A DNA stretch of 64,000 bases from the NCBI RefSeq assembly GCF_017814915.1, contig NZ_JAGIPZ010000006.1:124001-188000 (forward strand), written 5' to 3'. The DNA comes from Herbaspirillum sp. LeCh32-8 (lineage in GTDB: Bacteria > Pseudomonadota > Gammaproteobacteria > Burkholderiales > Burkholderiaceae_D). A program made the position numbers and the translations under genes. A model generated the notes under the pieces. The model was not told the origin of the DNA. It made no database searches and was given only the letters and a program-made list of their open reading frames with translations. Positions 11,391 through 20,369 of the stretch are shown in pieces; the stretch's first letter is position 1; each line of letters opens with the position of its first letter.

Positions 11391-11654
11391 CTATTGGTCA
11401 GTGTCTGCAGTATCAATAGAGAAAAGATTGGCATCAAGTAGGCGTGGCAATTCAAGTTCCAAAGCGTTGGCTAGTGCCTCCATATGGTCCACCGAGATAT
11501 TTCTCGCTCCTCCCTCTACTTGGCTCAGATAGGTCCGACTCATACCTGCCTGGAAAGCAAGTTCTTCCTGAGAAATCTCCTTCAATCTGCGAGCTCTTCG
11601 AACATTAAGTCCAAAGATTTCGCGCGCACTTGGCAAGGTTTTAGTCTTTTTCAT
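11391..11654 (-). CDS. Small XRE-family HTH regulator (possible R-M controller protein)
   Basis: The 87-residue protein is almost entirely one Cro/C1-type helix-turn-helix domain: ARRLKEISQEELAFQAGMS then RTYLSQVEGGARNISVDHMEAL. Size and domain content match restriction-modification controller (C) proteins, which delay nuclease expression until methylation is complete. It is the first gene upstream of the putative nuclease on the same strand. No clear ribosome-binding site precedes the ATG, and C genes are often leaderless. Its target could be its own promoter or the palindrome in front of dcm; neither is proven. A general phage-type repressor is the alternative. Confidence 0.75.
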   Translation of the reverse strand: MKKTKTLPSAREIFGLNVRRARRLKEISQEELAFQAGMSRTYLSQVEGGARNISVDHMEALANALELELPRLLDANLFSIDTADTDQ

Positions 11655-11828
11655 CGCTCAGAGCATCAGACGCCTAAGAGCGACGGTCTATTATCTAAAT
11701 AAAACTGTGCGTTAACTTTAAGTCACAATTTATCAAATTATCCCGATTCTGTAACTCCGCCCCACATGTTATCTATATAGACATTGCCCACCTCCCGCCC
11801 CAACCCTACCACTCACCATCGGCGCCCC

Positions 11829-12662
11829 ATGCCCTCTGCACCTCCTTCTCCAGACCTCGACCCAGCCATCCTCCTTCGCGCCTGCCAATGGCTCCAAGAA
11901 TCCGACAGCCTCATCATCACCGCAGGCGCCGGCATGGGCGTCGACTCCGGCTTGCCGGACTTCCGGGGCAACGAGGGTTTCTGGAAGGCGTATCCGCCGC
12001 TGCAGAGGGCCGGTATCGCCTTCACCGAGATCGCCAATGGCGAGGCCTTCGGTGAGGATCCGGTGCTGTCTTGGGGCTTCTACGGTCATCGGCTGAACCT
12101 GTATCGTGAGACCGTGCCGCATGCCGGGTTTGCTTTGCTGAATGCGTTGGCCGTGACCAAGCCGCACGGGATGTTCGTCTTCACCAGCAATGTCGACGGC
12201 CAGTTCCAGAAAGCCGGCGTGGATGAGGAGCGCATTGTCGAGTGCCACGGCGGCATCCATCACCTGCAATGCAGCGACGATTGCGCCGGCGCAATCTGGC
12301 CGGCCGATGCGATGGCGCCGCAGGTGGACATGGCGCATTGCCGGCTGGTCTCTCCCCTGCCGCTGTGTCCCTCATGCGGGGCGGTAGCGCGGCCCAATAT
12401 CCTGATGTTCAACGACTATCGCTGGAACGAACGCCGCACCGATGCGCAGTACGCGCGCATGCGCGCCTGGCTGGACACAGTGACGCGTCCGGTGGTGATC
12501 GAGTTGGGCGCCGGCACGGCGGTGCCGTCGGTGCGGCGCATGAGTGAGAGCCTGGGCGCGCCGCTGGTGCGCATCAATCCGCGCGAGTGGCGGGTGGATG
12601 GCGCCGATCAGGTCGGCCTGGCTTGCGGGGCGCTGGAGGGCTTGCGGCTCTTGCTGGGGTGA
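11829..12662 (+). CDS. Sir2-family NAD-dependent protein deacylase
   Basis: Sirtuins remove acyl groups from lysine using NAD. The protein (277 residues from the ATG at 11829) has the NAD site TAGAGMGVDSGLPDFRG (31-47), the TSNVDGQF segment (119-126, equivalent to the usual TQNID), catalytic H140 in ECHGG, and four Cys positioned as a zinc site (C148, C152, C180, C183). A TTG at 11784 would add 15 residues of low-complexity sequence and is less likely. High GC shows that it belongs to the core chromosome, marking the right edge of the AT-rich island. TSNVDGQF and GNEGFW point to a bacterial subgroup whose substrate I cannot predict. Confidence 0.9.
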   Translation: MPSAPPSPDLDPAILLRACQWLQESDSLIITAGAGMGVDSGLPDFRGNEGFWKAYPPLQRAGIAFTEIANGEAFGEDPVLSWGFYGHRLNLYRETVPHAGFALLNALAVTKPHGMFVFTSNVDGQFQKAGVDEERIVECHGGIHHLQCSDDCAGAIWPADAMAPQVDMAHCRLVSPLPLCPSCGAVARPNILMFNDYRWNERRTDAQYARMRAWLDTVTRPVVIELGAGTAVPSVRRMSESLGAPLVRINPREWRVDGADQVGLACGALEGLRLLLG

Positions 12663-12719
12663 GGGCGCTATCATGGGAAAGTCTTCGGAATTCATGGCGT
12701 CACGCGCCCTCCAAGCCCC

Positions 12720-13991
12720 ATGGACAAACAACAATCCCTGCGCCGGGCCAAACGCCTGGCCCTCCTCTGCCTGCTGTTCTCGGTGGCGGTGTTTATCGTC
12801 ACTTCGCTCTCGCCGCGCGTGTGGTGGGTCGATCTGCTGCGCGCCATGGCCGAGGCGGCGATGGTTGGGGCGCTGGCGGACTGGTTTGCGGTGACGGCGT
12901 TGTTTCGTCGCGTGCTGTTGCCGCACACGGCCATTATTCCGCGCAACAAGGATCGCATCGCTGACAATCTTGCGGTGTTCGTCGAAGAGAAATTCCTGAG
13001 TACGCAATCGCTGGTTGAGCTGGTGCGTCGACACGATCCGGCGCAGCGTCTGGCCGGTTGGCTGGCCGCGCCGGAGACCGCGCAACGCCTCGGCGCTTAC
13101 ATGGCGCAGGCGGTGGCCGGCGTGTTGACGCTGACCGACGATCGCAAGATCCAGGGCTTTGTGCGCGATGCGCTGCGCACCGCGCTTCACAAAGTGGATC
13201 TCTCTTCCTCGCTGGCCACGATCCTCGATACGCTGACGCAGGACGGTCGTCACCAGCAGCTGTTGGATCGCGCCATTGTGCAGGTGGTCGAGTTGCTTAA
13301 CCGAGAGCAGACGCGCGCCTTCATTGCCGAGAGCATGGTCGAGTGGCTGAAGCGCGAATATCCCAAGGTCGAGAAGGTGCTGCCCTCCAACTGGATCGGC
13401 GAAAAATCCGCCGAGACCTTGGCCGACATTATCGACAAGCTGCTGACCGGCATCGCCGAGGATCCGCAGCACTCGCTGCGCCAGGCTTTTGATCGTCAAG
13501 TGGCCGCCTTCGTCACGCGTCTGAAGGAGGATGAGGGCCTGCGCGAGCGTGCTGAGCAGATCAAGCGCGAGTTGCTGGAGGGCGAGGCGGTGAGCGCTTA
13601 CGTGGCGGGGTTGTGGAACACGCTGCGTGAATGGATACGCCAGGATCTGGCGGGCGAGGACTCAGCATTGCGCGCCAAGGCAGCCGGCGCCACGCAGTGG
13701 GTGGGGCACGCGTTGCTGGAGGATGCGGAGCTGCGCGCCTCTTTCAACCGTCACCTGGAGCAGGCGATCGGCACGCTCAGTCCCGAGGTGGCGCGCTTCT
13801 TGAGCAAGCACATCAGCGACACGGTGAAGAACTGGGATGCGGCGGAGCTGTCGCGGCAGATCGAGTTGAACATCGGGCGCGATTTGCAGTACATCCGGAT
13901 CAACGGGACGGTTGTCGGTGGGTTGATCGGGGCGCTGTTGTTTGGGGCGTCGGTATTGATGCAGTGGTTGGCGGGGTGGCCTGCGTTGTAG
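12720..13991 (+). CDS. DUF445 family membrane protein
   Basis: The 423-residue protein has one membrane helix near the N-terminus (about 13-31), then the DUF445 signature MAEAAMVGALADWFAVTALFR, a long charged helical middle part, and a final hydrophobic segment (about 397-418). This is the family of E. coli YjiN. The function is unknown; the arrangement suggests an inner-membrane anchor with a large helical soluble region. The gene starts 57 bases after the sir2 stop on the same strand and may be co-transcribed. It is followed by a repeat-filled intergenic region. Confidence 0.88.
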   Translation: MDKQQSLRRAKRLALLCLLFSVAVFIVTSLSPRVWWVDLLRAMAEAAMVGALADWFAVTALFRRVLLPHTAIIPRNKDRIADNLAVFVEEKFLSTQSLVELVRRHDPAQRLAGWLAAPETAQRLGAYMAQAVAGVLTLTDDRKIQGFVRDALRTALHKVDLSSSLATILDTLTQDGRHQQLLDRAIVQVVELLNREQTRAFIAESMVEWLKREYPKVEKVLPSNWIGEKSAETLADIIDKLLTGIAEDPQHSLRQAFDRQVAAFVTRLKEDEGLRERAEQIKRELLEGEAVSAYVAGLWNTLREWIRQDLAGEDSALRAKAAGATQWVGHALLEDAELRASFNRHLEQAIGTLSPEVARFLSKHISDTVKNWDAAELSRQIELNIGRDLQYIRINGTVVGGLIGALLFGASVLMQWLAGWPAL

Positions 13992-14086
13992 CGTTTGCTG
14001 CAGGTGCGGGGTTTTGTCTTTATCTGTATTGCTTGTGCGAACGCATGCGGGTGACGCTGACATTGCCTGTGCTTTGACGGTGGTTT

Positions 14087-14350
14087 AACGACACTGGGTC
14101 CCTGCTTTCGCAGGGACGACATGGAGACAAGAACCTGAACCTCCTGCAGTTCCAGCAACCGCCTGCCTGTTGTTCCTGCTCTCGCAGGGACGACACGGAG
14201 ACAAGAACTTGAATCTCCTGCTGTTCCAGCAACCGCGTGTCTGTTGCGCCTGTTTTCGCAGAGATGACAGGGAGACAGCAACTTGAACCTCCTGCCGTTC
14301 CAACAACCACCTGTCTGTCGTCCCTGCGAAAGCAGGGACCCAGCGTCGTT
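14087..14350. repeat. 264-bp element: 34-bp inverted ends enclosing three 74-bp tandem repeats
   Basis: The ends (14087-14120 and 14317-14350) are inverted copies with one mismatch; each contains the palindrome TCCCTGCTTTCGCAGGGA. Between them lie three head-to-tail 74-bp units starting at 14101, 14175 and 14249, each beginning CCTGYTYTCGCAG and ending CTGTTG or similar, with scattered point changes. The units share the palindrome arm with the ends. It occupies most of the gap between the DUF445 gene and glsA (13992-14481), which has no credible gene. Confidence 0.85.
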
Positions 14351-14481
14351 CGTCGCGCATCCCTGACCTGTGAGACAGCAGCAAGAGCCCAACCTCATCG
14401 CATCGAAACCGTCACACGCGTCAGGCAGCCATCCGCACCTTCACTCGCGCAATCACCCGCCCTCTCCGCTAACCAAACAAC

Positions 14482-15408
14482 TCAAAAAATAGAAAACCCG
14501 GACCGCCCCGAGAACAACTCCAGCGCCCTGCCCCCCGCCAGCGAATTGCCGTGCACGTCCAGCGCCGGCGACCACACGCACAGCGCCATGCGGCCCGGGA
14601 CCACCGCCAGGATGCCGCCGCCGACGCCGCTCTTGGCCGGCAGGCCGATGCGGAAGGCGAAGTCGCCGGCGGCGTCGTAGGTGCCGCAGGTCAGCATGAT
14701 GGAGGCCACGCGCCGCACTTCGCTGGGCGTGAGCAAGGCCTCGGAGACGCCGAGCGCCGTGCCGTAGTGCACCAGCAATTGCGCGGCGCTCACCAGCTCG
14801 GCGCAGCTCATCTCGATCGAGCATTGGCGGAAGTAGGTCTGCAGCACATCGTCCACCGGCGACTTCAGGTTGCCGAAGCTCTTGATGAAGTTCGCCATGG
14901 CTGCGTTGCGAAAGCCGTGCCTGGCCTCCGATTGCGCTACGCGCGGATTGAAGTTGATGTCTTCCACGCCGCTGATCTGGCGGATGAATTCCAGGATCGC
15001 CAGGTGCGGGTTCACGTACTGGCTGCACAGGATGTCGGTCACCACCAGCGCGCCGGCGTTGATGAAGGGATTGCGCGGAATGCCCTGGTCGGTCTCCAGC
15101 TGCACCAGCGAGTTGAACGGATTGCCCGAGGGCTCGCGCCCCACGCGCTGCCACAGCGCATCGCCCAGCTTGCGATACGCCATGATCAGGGTGAAGACCT
15201 TGGAGATGCTCTGGATCGAGAAGCGCTCATGCGCATCGCCGGCGGTGAAGGTGCCGCCGTCCGGCAGGTAGAGCGCGATGCCCAGCTTGTTGCGGTCGAT
15301 GTGGCCGAGCTCGGGGATGTAGTTGGCCACCTTGCCCTGCAGCGTCAGCGGGCGGACTTCCTCCAACACCTGTTCGAGGATGGGACTGAAATTGAAGGCG
15401 GTATCCAT
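14482..15408 (-). CDS. glsA: Glutaminase A
   Basis: It hydrolyses glutamine to glutamate and ammonia in the cytoplasm. The 308 residues match the serine-dependent beta-lactamase-like glutaminase family: NYIPELGHID (29-38), the SxxK catalytic motif in SIQSISKVF (S67, K70), NPFINAGALV, and GLPAKSGVGGGI near the C-terminus. The length equals that of E. coli YbaS/YneH. The ATG lies about 140 bases from the neighbouring chemoreceptor gene on the same strand, so it may have its own promoter. Bacterial homologues can contribute to acid tolerance; nothing here shows which role applies. Confidence 0.96.
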   Translation of the reverse strand: MDTAFNFSPILEQVLEEVRPLTLQGKVANYIPELGHIDRNKLGIALYLPDGGTFTAGDAHERFSIQSISKVFTLIMAYRKLGDALWQRVGREPSGNPFNSLVQLETDQGIPRNPFINAGALVVTDILCSQYVNPHLAILEFIRQISGVEDINFNPRVAQSEARHGFRNAAMANFIKSFGNLKSPVDDVLQTYFRQCSIEMSCAELVSAAQLLVHYGTALGVSEALLTPSEVRRVASIMLTCGTYDAAGDFAFRIGLPAKSGVGGGILAVVPGRMALCVWSPALDVHGNSLAGGRALELFSGRSGFSIF

Positions 15409-15551
15409 GCGGTCGTCGGCGGCAAGAGTGGTGATCGGAGCAAGGCGATAGGCGCATCATGCCATCCGCCTTGTCCGCACGCCAAGCCGTCACCTCACGT
15501 CGCCTGCCGGCGTGTCGTGCCGCCCGCCCCTCTGATGCCCGCCAATCCCCG

Positions 15552-17153
15552 TCAGGCCAGCCGCAGCGCATTGGGCACCGCGATGGTGCGCAGCGCCGGC
15601 CCTTGCGCGGGATTGAGCTTGAACACCGACACCAGCCGCGTCAGCTGCGCCGCCTGGTCCTGCAGCGACTGCGCGGCGGCCGCGGCCTGCTCCACCAGCG
15701 CGGCGTTCTGCTGCGTCACCTGGTCCATCTGCACGATGGCCAGGTTGACCTGTTCGATGCCGGCGCTTTGCTCGTTGCCGGCGGCGCTGATCTCGGTCAC
15801 CACGGTGCTCACGCGCTGCACGCTGGCCACCACTTCATGCATGGTGGCGCCGGCCTGTTCCACCAGCTTGCTGCCGTTGCCCACGCGCTCGACCGAGTCG
15901 GCGATCAGTTCCTTGATCTCCTTGGCGGCGGTGGCGCTGCGCTGGGCCAGCGAGCGCACTTCGGATGCCACCACTGCGAAGCCGCGGCCCTGCTCGCCGG
16001 CGCGCGCGGCTTCCACTGCGGCGTTCAGGGCGAGGATGTTGGTCTGGAAGGCGATGCCGTCGATCACGCCGATGATGTCGACGATCTTCTTCGACGATTC
16101 GTTGATCGCGCCCATGGTGTCCACCACCTGCCCCACCACTGTGCCGCCGCGCTGCGCCACCGACGACGCCGAGTCGGCCAGCTGGTTGGCCTGGCCGGCG
16201 TTGTGCGCGTTCTGCTTGACGGTGGAGGTCAGCTGTTCCATCGACGAGGCGGTCTCTTCCAGCGAGGCCGCCTGCTCCTCGGTGCGCGAGGAGAGATCGA
16301 GGTTGCCGCGTGCGATCTCTGTGCTGGCCGTGGCGATGGTGTCGGTCGACACGCGCACCTGGCTGACGATGTCTTGCAGGTTGTCGTTCATGGTCTTCAG
16401 GGCGCGCAGCAGCTTGCTGGTTTCATCGCGACCGCTGTGGTCGATCTCGGAGGTGAGGTCGCCCGCCGCCACCGTCTCGGCCACGCGCACCGCACGGTCC
16501 AGCGGCCGGGTGATGCTGCGCGTGATCATCCACGCGATCGCGGCCGCCACCAGCAAGCCGGCCCCGGCCAGGCCCAGCAGCAGGTTGCGCGCGTTGGCGT
16601 AGTTCTGCTCCACTTCATCGCCGGCCGTCTTCATCATCTGGTGCTGCTGCCTGATCAGCGCGTCGGCCGCGTTCATGTAGGCGCTCTGCACCGGTCGCAC
16701 CTCGCCGATCAGCACATCGATGGCGCCGTCCTTGGTGCCTTCCTTCACCATCGTCAGCACCTTGTCGCGCTTGGCGAGGTAAGCGTCCTGCGCCTTGAGC
16801 AAGGCGGCCAGCGAGGCGCGGCTGGCGTCATCCACCAGCAGCTTGTCGAGCTGCGCCAGATCTTCGCGCGTGGCGCGGTCGGCGCCGACGATGCGGTCCG
16901 ACTCGCTCTTGATCTGCGCCTCGTCCTTGAGCAGCAGGATATTGCGCACCGAGCGCGCCACCAGGTTCAGCTGGTCGACGATATCGCCGGCCACCACCGT
17001 CTTCGGATACTTGTCGTGGATGACGTCGTTCATCTGCCGGTTCAGTTGCCCCAGCCGGGTGATGCCCGACGCGGCCATCACCAGCATCAGCGCCATCAAG
17101 AGGCCGAAGCCGAGCCACAGGCGCACGCGGATTGTTACGTTGGAAATATGCAC
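15552..17153 (-). CDS. Methyl-accepting chemotaxis protein
   Basis: This is a membrane chemoreceptor of 533 residues. It has a short cytoplasmic N-terminus, TM1 (about 11-31), a helical periplasmic domain of the four-helix-bundle type, TM2 (about 191-212), HAMP from [13 protein letters not shown], and a long cytoplasmic signalling coiled coil whose tip carries [20 protein letters not shown] split before [13 protein letters not shown]. No C-terminal CheR-docking pentapeptide is present. The start is GTG at 17153, preceded by GGGGGAA. The ligand cannot be predicted. It stands alone, without che genes nearby, as is common for scattered receptors. It resembles the second receptor at 52908-54542. 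Confidence 0.95.
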   Translation of the reverse strand: MHISNVTIRVRLWLGFGLLMALMLVMAASGITRLGQLNRQMNDVIHDKYPKTVVAGDIVDQLNLVARSVRNILLLKDEAQIKSESDRIVGADRATREDLAQLDKLLVDDASRASLAALLKAQDAYLAKRDKVLTMVKEGTKDGAIDVLIGEVRPVQSAYMNAADALIRQQHQMMKTAGDEVEQNYANARNLLLGLAGAGLLVAAAIAWMITRSITRPLDRAVRVAETVAAGDLTSEIDHSGRDETSKLLRALKTMNDNLQDIVSQVRVSTDTIATASTEIARGNLDLSSRTEEQAASLEETASSMEQLTSTVKQNAHNAGQANQLADSASSVAQRGGTVVGQVVDTMGAINESSKKIVDIIGVIDGIAFQTNILALNAAVEAARAGEQGRGFAVVASEVRSLAQRSATAAKEIKELIADSVERVGNGSKLVEQAGATMHEVVASVQRVSTVVTEISAAGNEQSAGIEQVNLAIVQMDQVTQQNAALVEQAAAAAQSLQDQAAQLTRLVSVFKLNPAQGPALRTIAVPNALRLA

Positions 17154-17394
17154 GTTGATTCCCCCTTGTCGTCAAGACAACCGGACTGCTTATCGATGAT
17201 GGTGTGCGGCAATTCGCCAGGGATGAGCGTGGGCAGGATTGGCGGCCGCCGGATGCTGGTGCTGCGTTGGTGCTGTGTCGATGCTGCTCTTGCAGCATAG
17301 GAAAGAAAGCGCGCCGACGCCAAGCCCGATTACGCGGGCAAAGCTCGGCTATTTCTCGATATGGAAAGGCGCGCCGGGGCGGCGCGACCCGGCG

Positions 17395-18042
17395 TCAGTC
17401 GCCCAGGTCGATGGTGGCGGCCAGCGCAATGCCGGCGGGCGGCTCGTACATTGCCAGCACCCAGGCCTGCTGGCCGGTGCGCGGCAGCGCGGCCTGTGCG
17501 TCCAGGGTTTGGATGAAGAAGTTGATGGAGGCGCGGTCGAGGCCGGCGAAGGGATCGTCCAGCAGCGTCAGCGTGGCGTTGGCGGCGAAGGCGGCGGCCA
17601 GGTAGACCTTGCGCTTGCTGCCGGTGGAGAGCATGAAGAGCTTTTTCTCCAGGTGCGGCGTGAGCGAGAGTCCTTCGGTCAGCGCCGGCAGGCGGGCCTC
17701 GTCGAAGGCCGGGAAGTGCTTGCGCATGGCGGCGAAGAATTCGGGCGGGGTCTGCTGGTCGTAGGCTTCGGTGCGCGGGTCGACGTAGAACACGCGGCGG
17801 CGATAGGCCTCGCTGTCTTCGTCCAGGCGGATACCGTCCAGTTGCAGCACGCCGTCTTTCACCGGCATCTGGCCGGCCAGCAGTTGCAGCAGCGTGGTCT
17901 TGCCGCGACCGTCGCCGCCGCGCACCAGCGTCACGCCGGGCGCGATCTTGGCGGACAGGTCATGGAACAGCGGCAGATCTGGATAGCTGAAGTTGAGGCG
18001 GGAGACTTGCAGCACCGCATCGGAGGGCGGCGGTGCGTTCAT
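17395..18042 (-). CDS. ABC transporter ATP-binding protein
   Basis: This 215-residue single ABC ATPase domain has a slightly degenerate Walker A (GGDGRGKTT), a variant signature loop LSTGSKRKVYLA, and Walker B TLLDDPFAGLD. Its ATG overlaps the stop of the upstream small membrane-protein gene (ATGA), so translation is coupled. No typical permease gene is adjacent. The compact size recalls CcmA-like export ATPases, but no other ccm genes are here. The partner is probably the two-helix protein upstream, or a permease elsewhere. The substrate is unknown. Confidence 0.85.
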   Translation of the reverse strand: MNAPPPSDAVLQVSRLNFSYPDLPLFHDLSAKIAPGVTLVRGGDGRGKTTLLQLLAGQMPVKDGVLQLDGIRLDEDSEAYRRRVFYVDPRTEAYDQQTPPEFFAAMRKHFPAFDEARLPALTEGLSLTPHLEKKLFMLSTGSKRKVYLAAAFAANATLTLLDDPFAGLDRASINFFIQTLDAQAALPRTGQQAWVLAMYEPPAGIALAATIDLGD

Positions 18043-18263
18043 CGGCGAGGCTCGCGCGCGGCCTGCTTTTCCTTGCGGGCGTCGACCAGCATTGCGATGG
18101 CGAAGGCCAGCGGCGGGTACAGCAGGATGACGGCGGCCCAGTCGTGGTCGGACAGAACCATCAGGCCGGCGATGCACAGGTCGATCGCCATCAGGAACAT
18201 CAATGGCCAGCCCACAGGCGCGCCAAGGAAGGTCTTCGGTCTCTTGTTCTTGAAGTACAGCAT
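18039..18263 (-). CDS. Small two-helix membrane protein
   Basis: This 74-residue protein has two hydrophobic segments (roughly 17-34 and 40-58) and a basic, soluble tail KEKQAAREPRR. The ATG at 18263 is preceded by a purine-rich GGTGAATGGC; an in-frame GTG four codons upstream is possible. Its TGA overlaps the ATG of the ABC ATPase by four bases, indicating a two-gene operon and probably a functional pair. I do not recognise a family. It is too small to be a standard ABC permease subunit by itself. Confidence 0.65.
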   Translation of the reverse strand: MLYFKNKRPKTFLGAPVGWPLMFLMAIDLCIAGLMVLSDHDWAAVILLYPPLAFAIAMLVDARKEKQAAREPRR

Positions 18264-18616
18264 GCCATTCACCACTGTTGTTATCCGCTTCAATTGTTCG
18301 CGTGGATTGCGCCGGCACAGCGATGCTGATGACTGCCTGGCAACAATGCAGCGAAGGGTTGTCTCCTGCCGACGATTATAAAAGATGTTGGCGGGCGCAG
18401 CGACGTCGGCGCGGCAGGTGATCAATGTTCCCGCAGGGCAAATCAGAAACCAAAATCGGTCGCCGCAATCACACCGGACAGGGAAGCTCATCGCTCCCCG
18501 CCGTTATTTCCGACGGCTGCGCCGGGCCGACGCTGATGCGAACAACAAACAAGAGCAGCGCGACGCCAACACCGCCTGCCGCAGCCGGCCACGCCAACCT
18601 CATGCAACGGAGCAAC
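18264..18616. other. Divergent intergenic region, no gene seen
   Basis: This 353-bp region separates the minus-strand membrane-protein/ABC operon from wecB on the plus strand and must hold both promoters. I see no RNA gene or convincing palindrome. An open frame upstream of wecB (from 18425) lacks a ribosome site and conserved sequence. Confidence 0.5.
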
Positions 18617-19768
18617 ATGGACAAGGCCACTCCCCTGAAGGTGCTGTCGATTTTCGGCACGCGCCCGGAAGCCATCAAGATGGCGCCGCTGGTCAAGGCG
18701 CTCGATGCCGAACCCGAGATCGATTCCATCGTCTGCGCCACCGGCCAGCATCGTCAGATGCTGAACCAGGTGCTGGACCTGTTCGACATCCGCGCCGACC
18801 GCAACCTCGACGTGATGGTGCCGGACCAGACCTTGAACGGCCTGTCGTCGCGGCTCTTCAGCGAGATCGACAAACTGCTGGCCGAGACCGCGCCGGATCG
18901 CGTGCTGGTGCACGGCGACACCACCACCGCGATGGTGGCGGCGCTGGCCGCCTTCCATCGCCGCATTCCGGTGGGCCACGTGGAGGCCGGTCTGCGCACG
19001 CACGACCTGAACCAGCCCTGGCCGGAAGAGATGAACCGCCGCACCATCGACGTGGTGAGCGATTTGATGTTCGCCCCGACCGAGCAGTCGCGCCGCAACC
19101 TGGAAGCGGAGAACCTGCAGGGCCGCGTGCTGGTGACCGGCAACACCGTGATCGACGCGCTGCAGATGTCGGTGACGCGCATCGACGCCGATGCGACCCT
19201 GCGCGGCAACCTGGACGCCGCGCTGCCGGCGCTGGATCCGCAACGCAAGCTGCTGCTGGTGACCGGCCACCGGCGCGAGAATTTCGGCGAAGGCTTCCGC
19301 CAGATCTGCCGCGCGCTGGCCAAGCTGGCGCAGCGCGACGACCTGCAGATCGTCTATCCGGTGCACCTTAATCCTAACGTGCGCGAGCCGGTGATGCAGG
19401 AGCTCTCGGGCCTGCCGCACCTACACCTGATCGAGCCGCTGGACTACTTCCAGTTCGTGCGGTTGATGCAGCAGGCGCACGTGATCCTGACCGATTCCGG
19501 CGGCGTGCAGGAAGAGGCGCCGGCGCTGGGCAAGCCGGTTCTGGTGATGCGCGACGTCACCGAGCGACCCGAGGCGGTGGCCGCCGGCACGGTCAAGCTG
19601 GTGGGCACCGACGTCGGCCGCATTGTCGACACCGTGGCCACGCTGCAGAGCGAACAGGCGCTGTGGAAGAGCTTCGCGCGCAAGCACAATCCGTACGGCG
19701 ATGGCCATGCCTGCCGCCGCATCGTGGATGCCATTCTCGGTCGCGAGGTGCAGCCCTTCGCCGCTTGA
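18617..19768 (+). CDS. wecB: UDP-N-acetylglucosamine 2-epimerase (non-hydrolysing)
   Basis: It interconverts UDP-GlcNAc and UDP-ManNAc, supplying ManNAc for surface glycans. The 383 residues show the family hallmarks: FGTRPEAIKMAPL at the N-terminus, VHGDTTT, GHVEAGLRT, WPEEMNRR, VTGHRRENFG and TDSGGVQEEAP. The ATG at 18617 follows GGAG by 5 bases. In E. coli the same enzyme is NfrC, required for the phage N4 receptor glycan made by NfrB. Here the gene lies upstream of bcsB-like, nfrB and nfrA on the same strand, separated by about 600 bp, suggesting that it provides the precursor for that pathway. Confidence 0.95.
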   Translation: MDKATPLKVLSIFGTRPEAIKMAPLVKALDAEPEIDSIVCATGQHRQMLNQVLDLFDIRADRNLDVMVPDQTLNGLSSRLFSEIDKLLAETAPDRVLVHGDTTTAMVAALAAFHRRIPVGHVEAGLRTHDLNQPWPEEMNRRTIDVVSDLMFAPTEQSRRNLEAENLQGRVLVTGNTVIDALQMSVTRIDADATLRGNLDAALPALDPQRKLLLVTGHRRENFGEGFRQICRALAKLAQRDDLQIVYPVHLNPNVREPVMQELSGLPHLHLIEPLDYFQFVRLMQQAHVILTDSGGVQEEAPALGKPVLVMRDVTERPEAVAAGTVKLVGTDVGRIVDTVATLQSEQALWKSFARKHNPYGDGHACRRIVDAILGREVQPFAA

Positions 19769-20369
19769 AGAAAGTCGCACAGCTCATCCGCACGCGATGC
19801 TGCGAAGGGTTGGGCGATGCCTGCCGCAGGCTTGCCGGGCACGCATCGCGCGCGTGAGTTTTCTTGAATTTTTCCGACGAAAGCCGGTCATCTTTTCCTA
19901 CGCCTGAAAACATTTTGAAACACTTTTGTGCAGGCGTCGCCGTCGGTCGGGACGTCGGGCATGGCACGCCGGAATTCGCGAAAAAGTCCGTTCCGCAACA
20001 CCGCGATGCATGCGCGAAATGTCCGCAGCCCGACTGAGCCGTCGACGCGCCAGCGTGACAGCGCTGCGCAAAATTTAGGCAGCGACACAGCGCTGCGCTC
20101 GCGTCATATCCCCCTCCTTCCACGCCGCCGAGGCGCTGCAGAAAATTCAGAAATCTCAAGAAACTGAGATAGAAACTGCAACCAAATGTTGAGCTACCGC
20201 GTCGTAAATCCACGCAACCGAGCAGTAACAAGAAGCTAGGATCCGGCGCCGCCGAATCCAGACAACAACCAGCCTCATCCCTGCCGCACGTCCAGTGCGC
20301 GCGGCAGGATAGCAGCCCGGCGAACCTATGTGCAGGCGGGCAGAGGCATTTCTCTTGCGACAGGAATTT
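19769..20369. other. 601-bp intergenic region between wecB and the bcsB-like gene
   Basis: No credible gene is seen. It contains a direct repeat ACAGCGCTGCGC at 20058-20069 and 20087-20098, a short hairpin TCTCAAGAAACTGAGA, and an imperfect hairpin with CTGCCGC/GCGGCAG arms near 20280-20306, shortly before the bcsB-like start. The part from 20130 is less GC-rich and is the likely promoter and leader of the nfr operon. Confidence 0.45.

Noticed and set aside
11294-11455. Extended N-terminus of the putative nuclease
   Set aside because: The extension overlaps the XRE gene and lacks a ribosome site; the ATG at 11293 has GGGGA at good spacing.
11714-11724. AACTTTAAGTC upstream of the XRE gene as a C-box (GACTNNNAGTC)
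   Set aside because: Only one imperfect copy is seen, while controller proteins use paired boxes; too weak to report as a site.
11829-12662. Sir2 gene as part of the defence island
   Set aside because: Sirtuin domains do occur in phage defence, but this one is GC-rich like the core genome, is a stand-alone deacylase and is oriented with the DUF445 gene.
14101-14322. Three regularly spaced repeats that could suggest a small CRISPR array
   Set aside because: The 74-bp units are contiguous, with no unique spacers, and no cas genes are nearby.
17154-17394. Sigma-28 flagellar promoter in front of the chemoreceptor
   Set aside because: A CATCGATAAG segment resembles the -10, but no TAAA at the right spacing is present.
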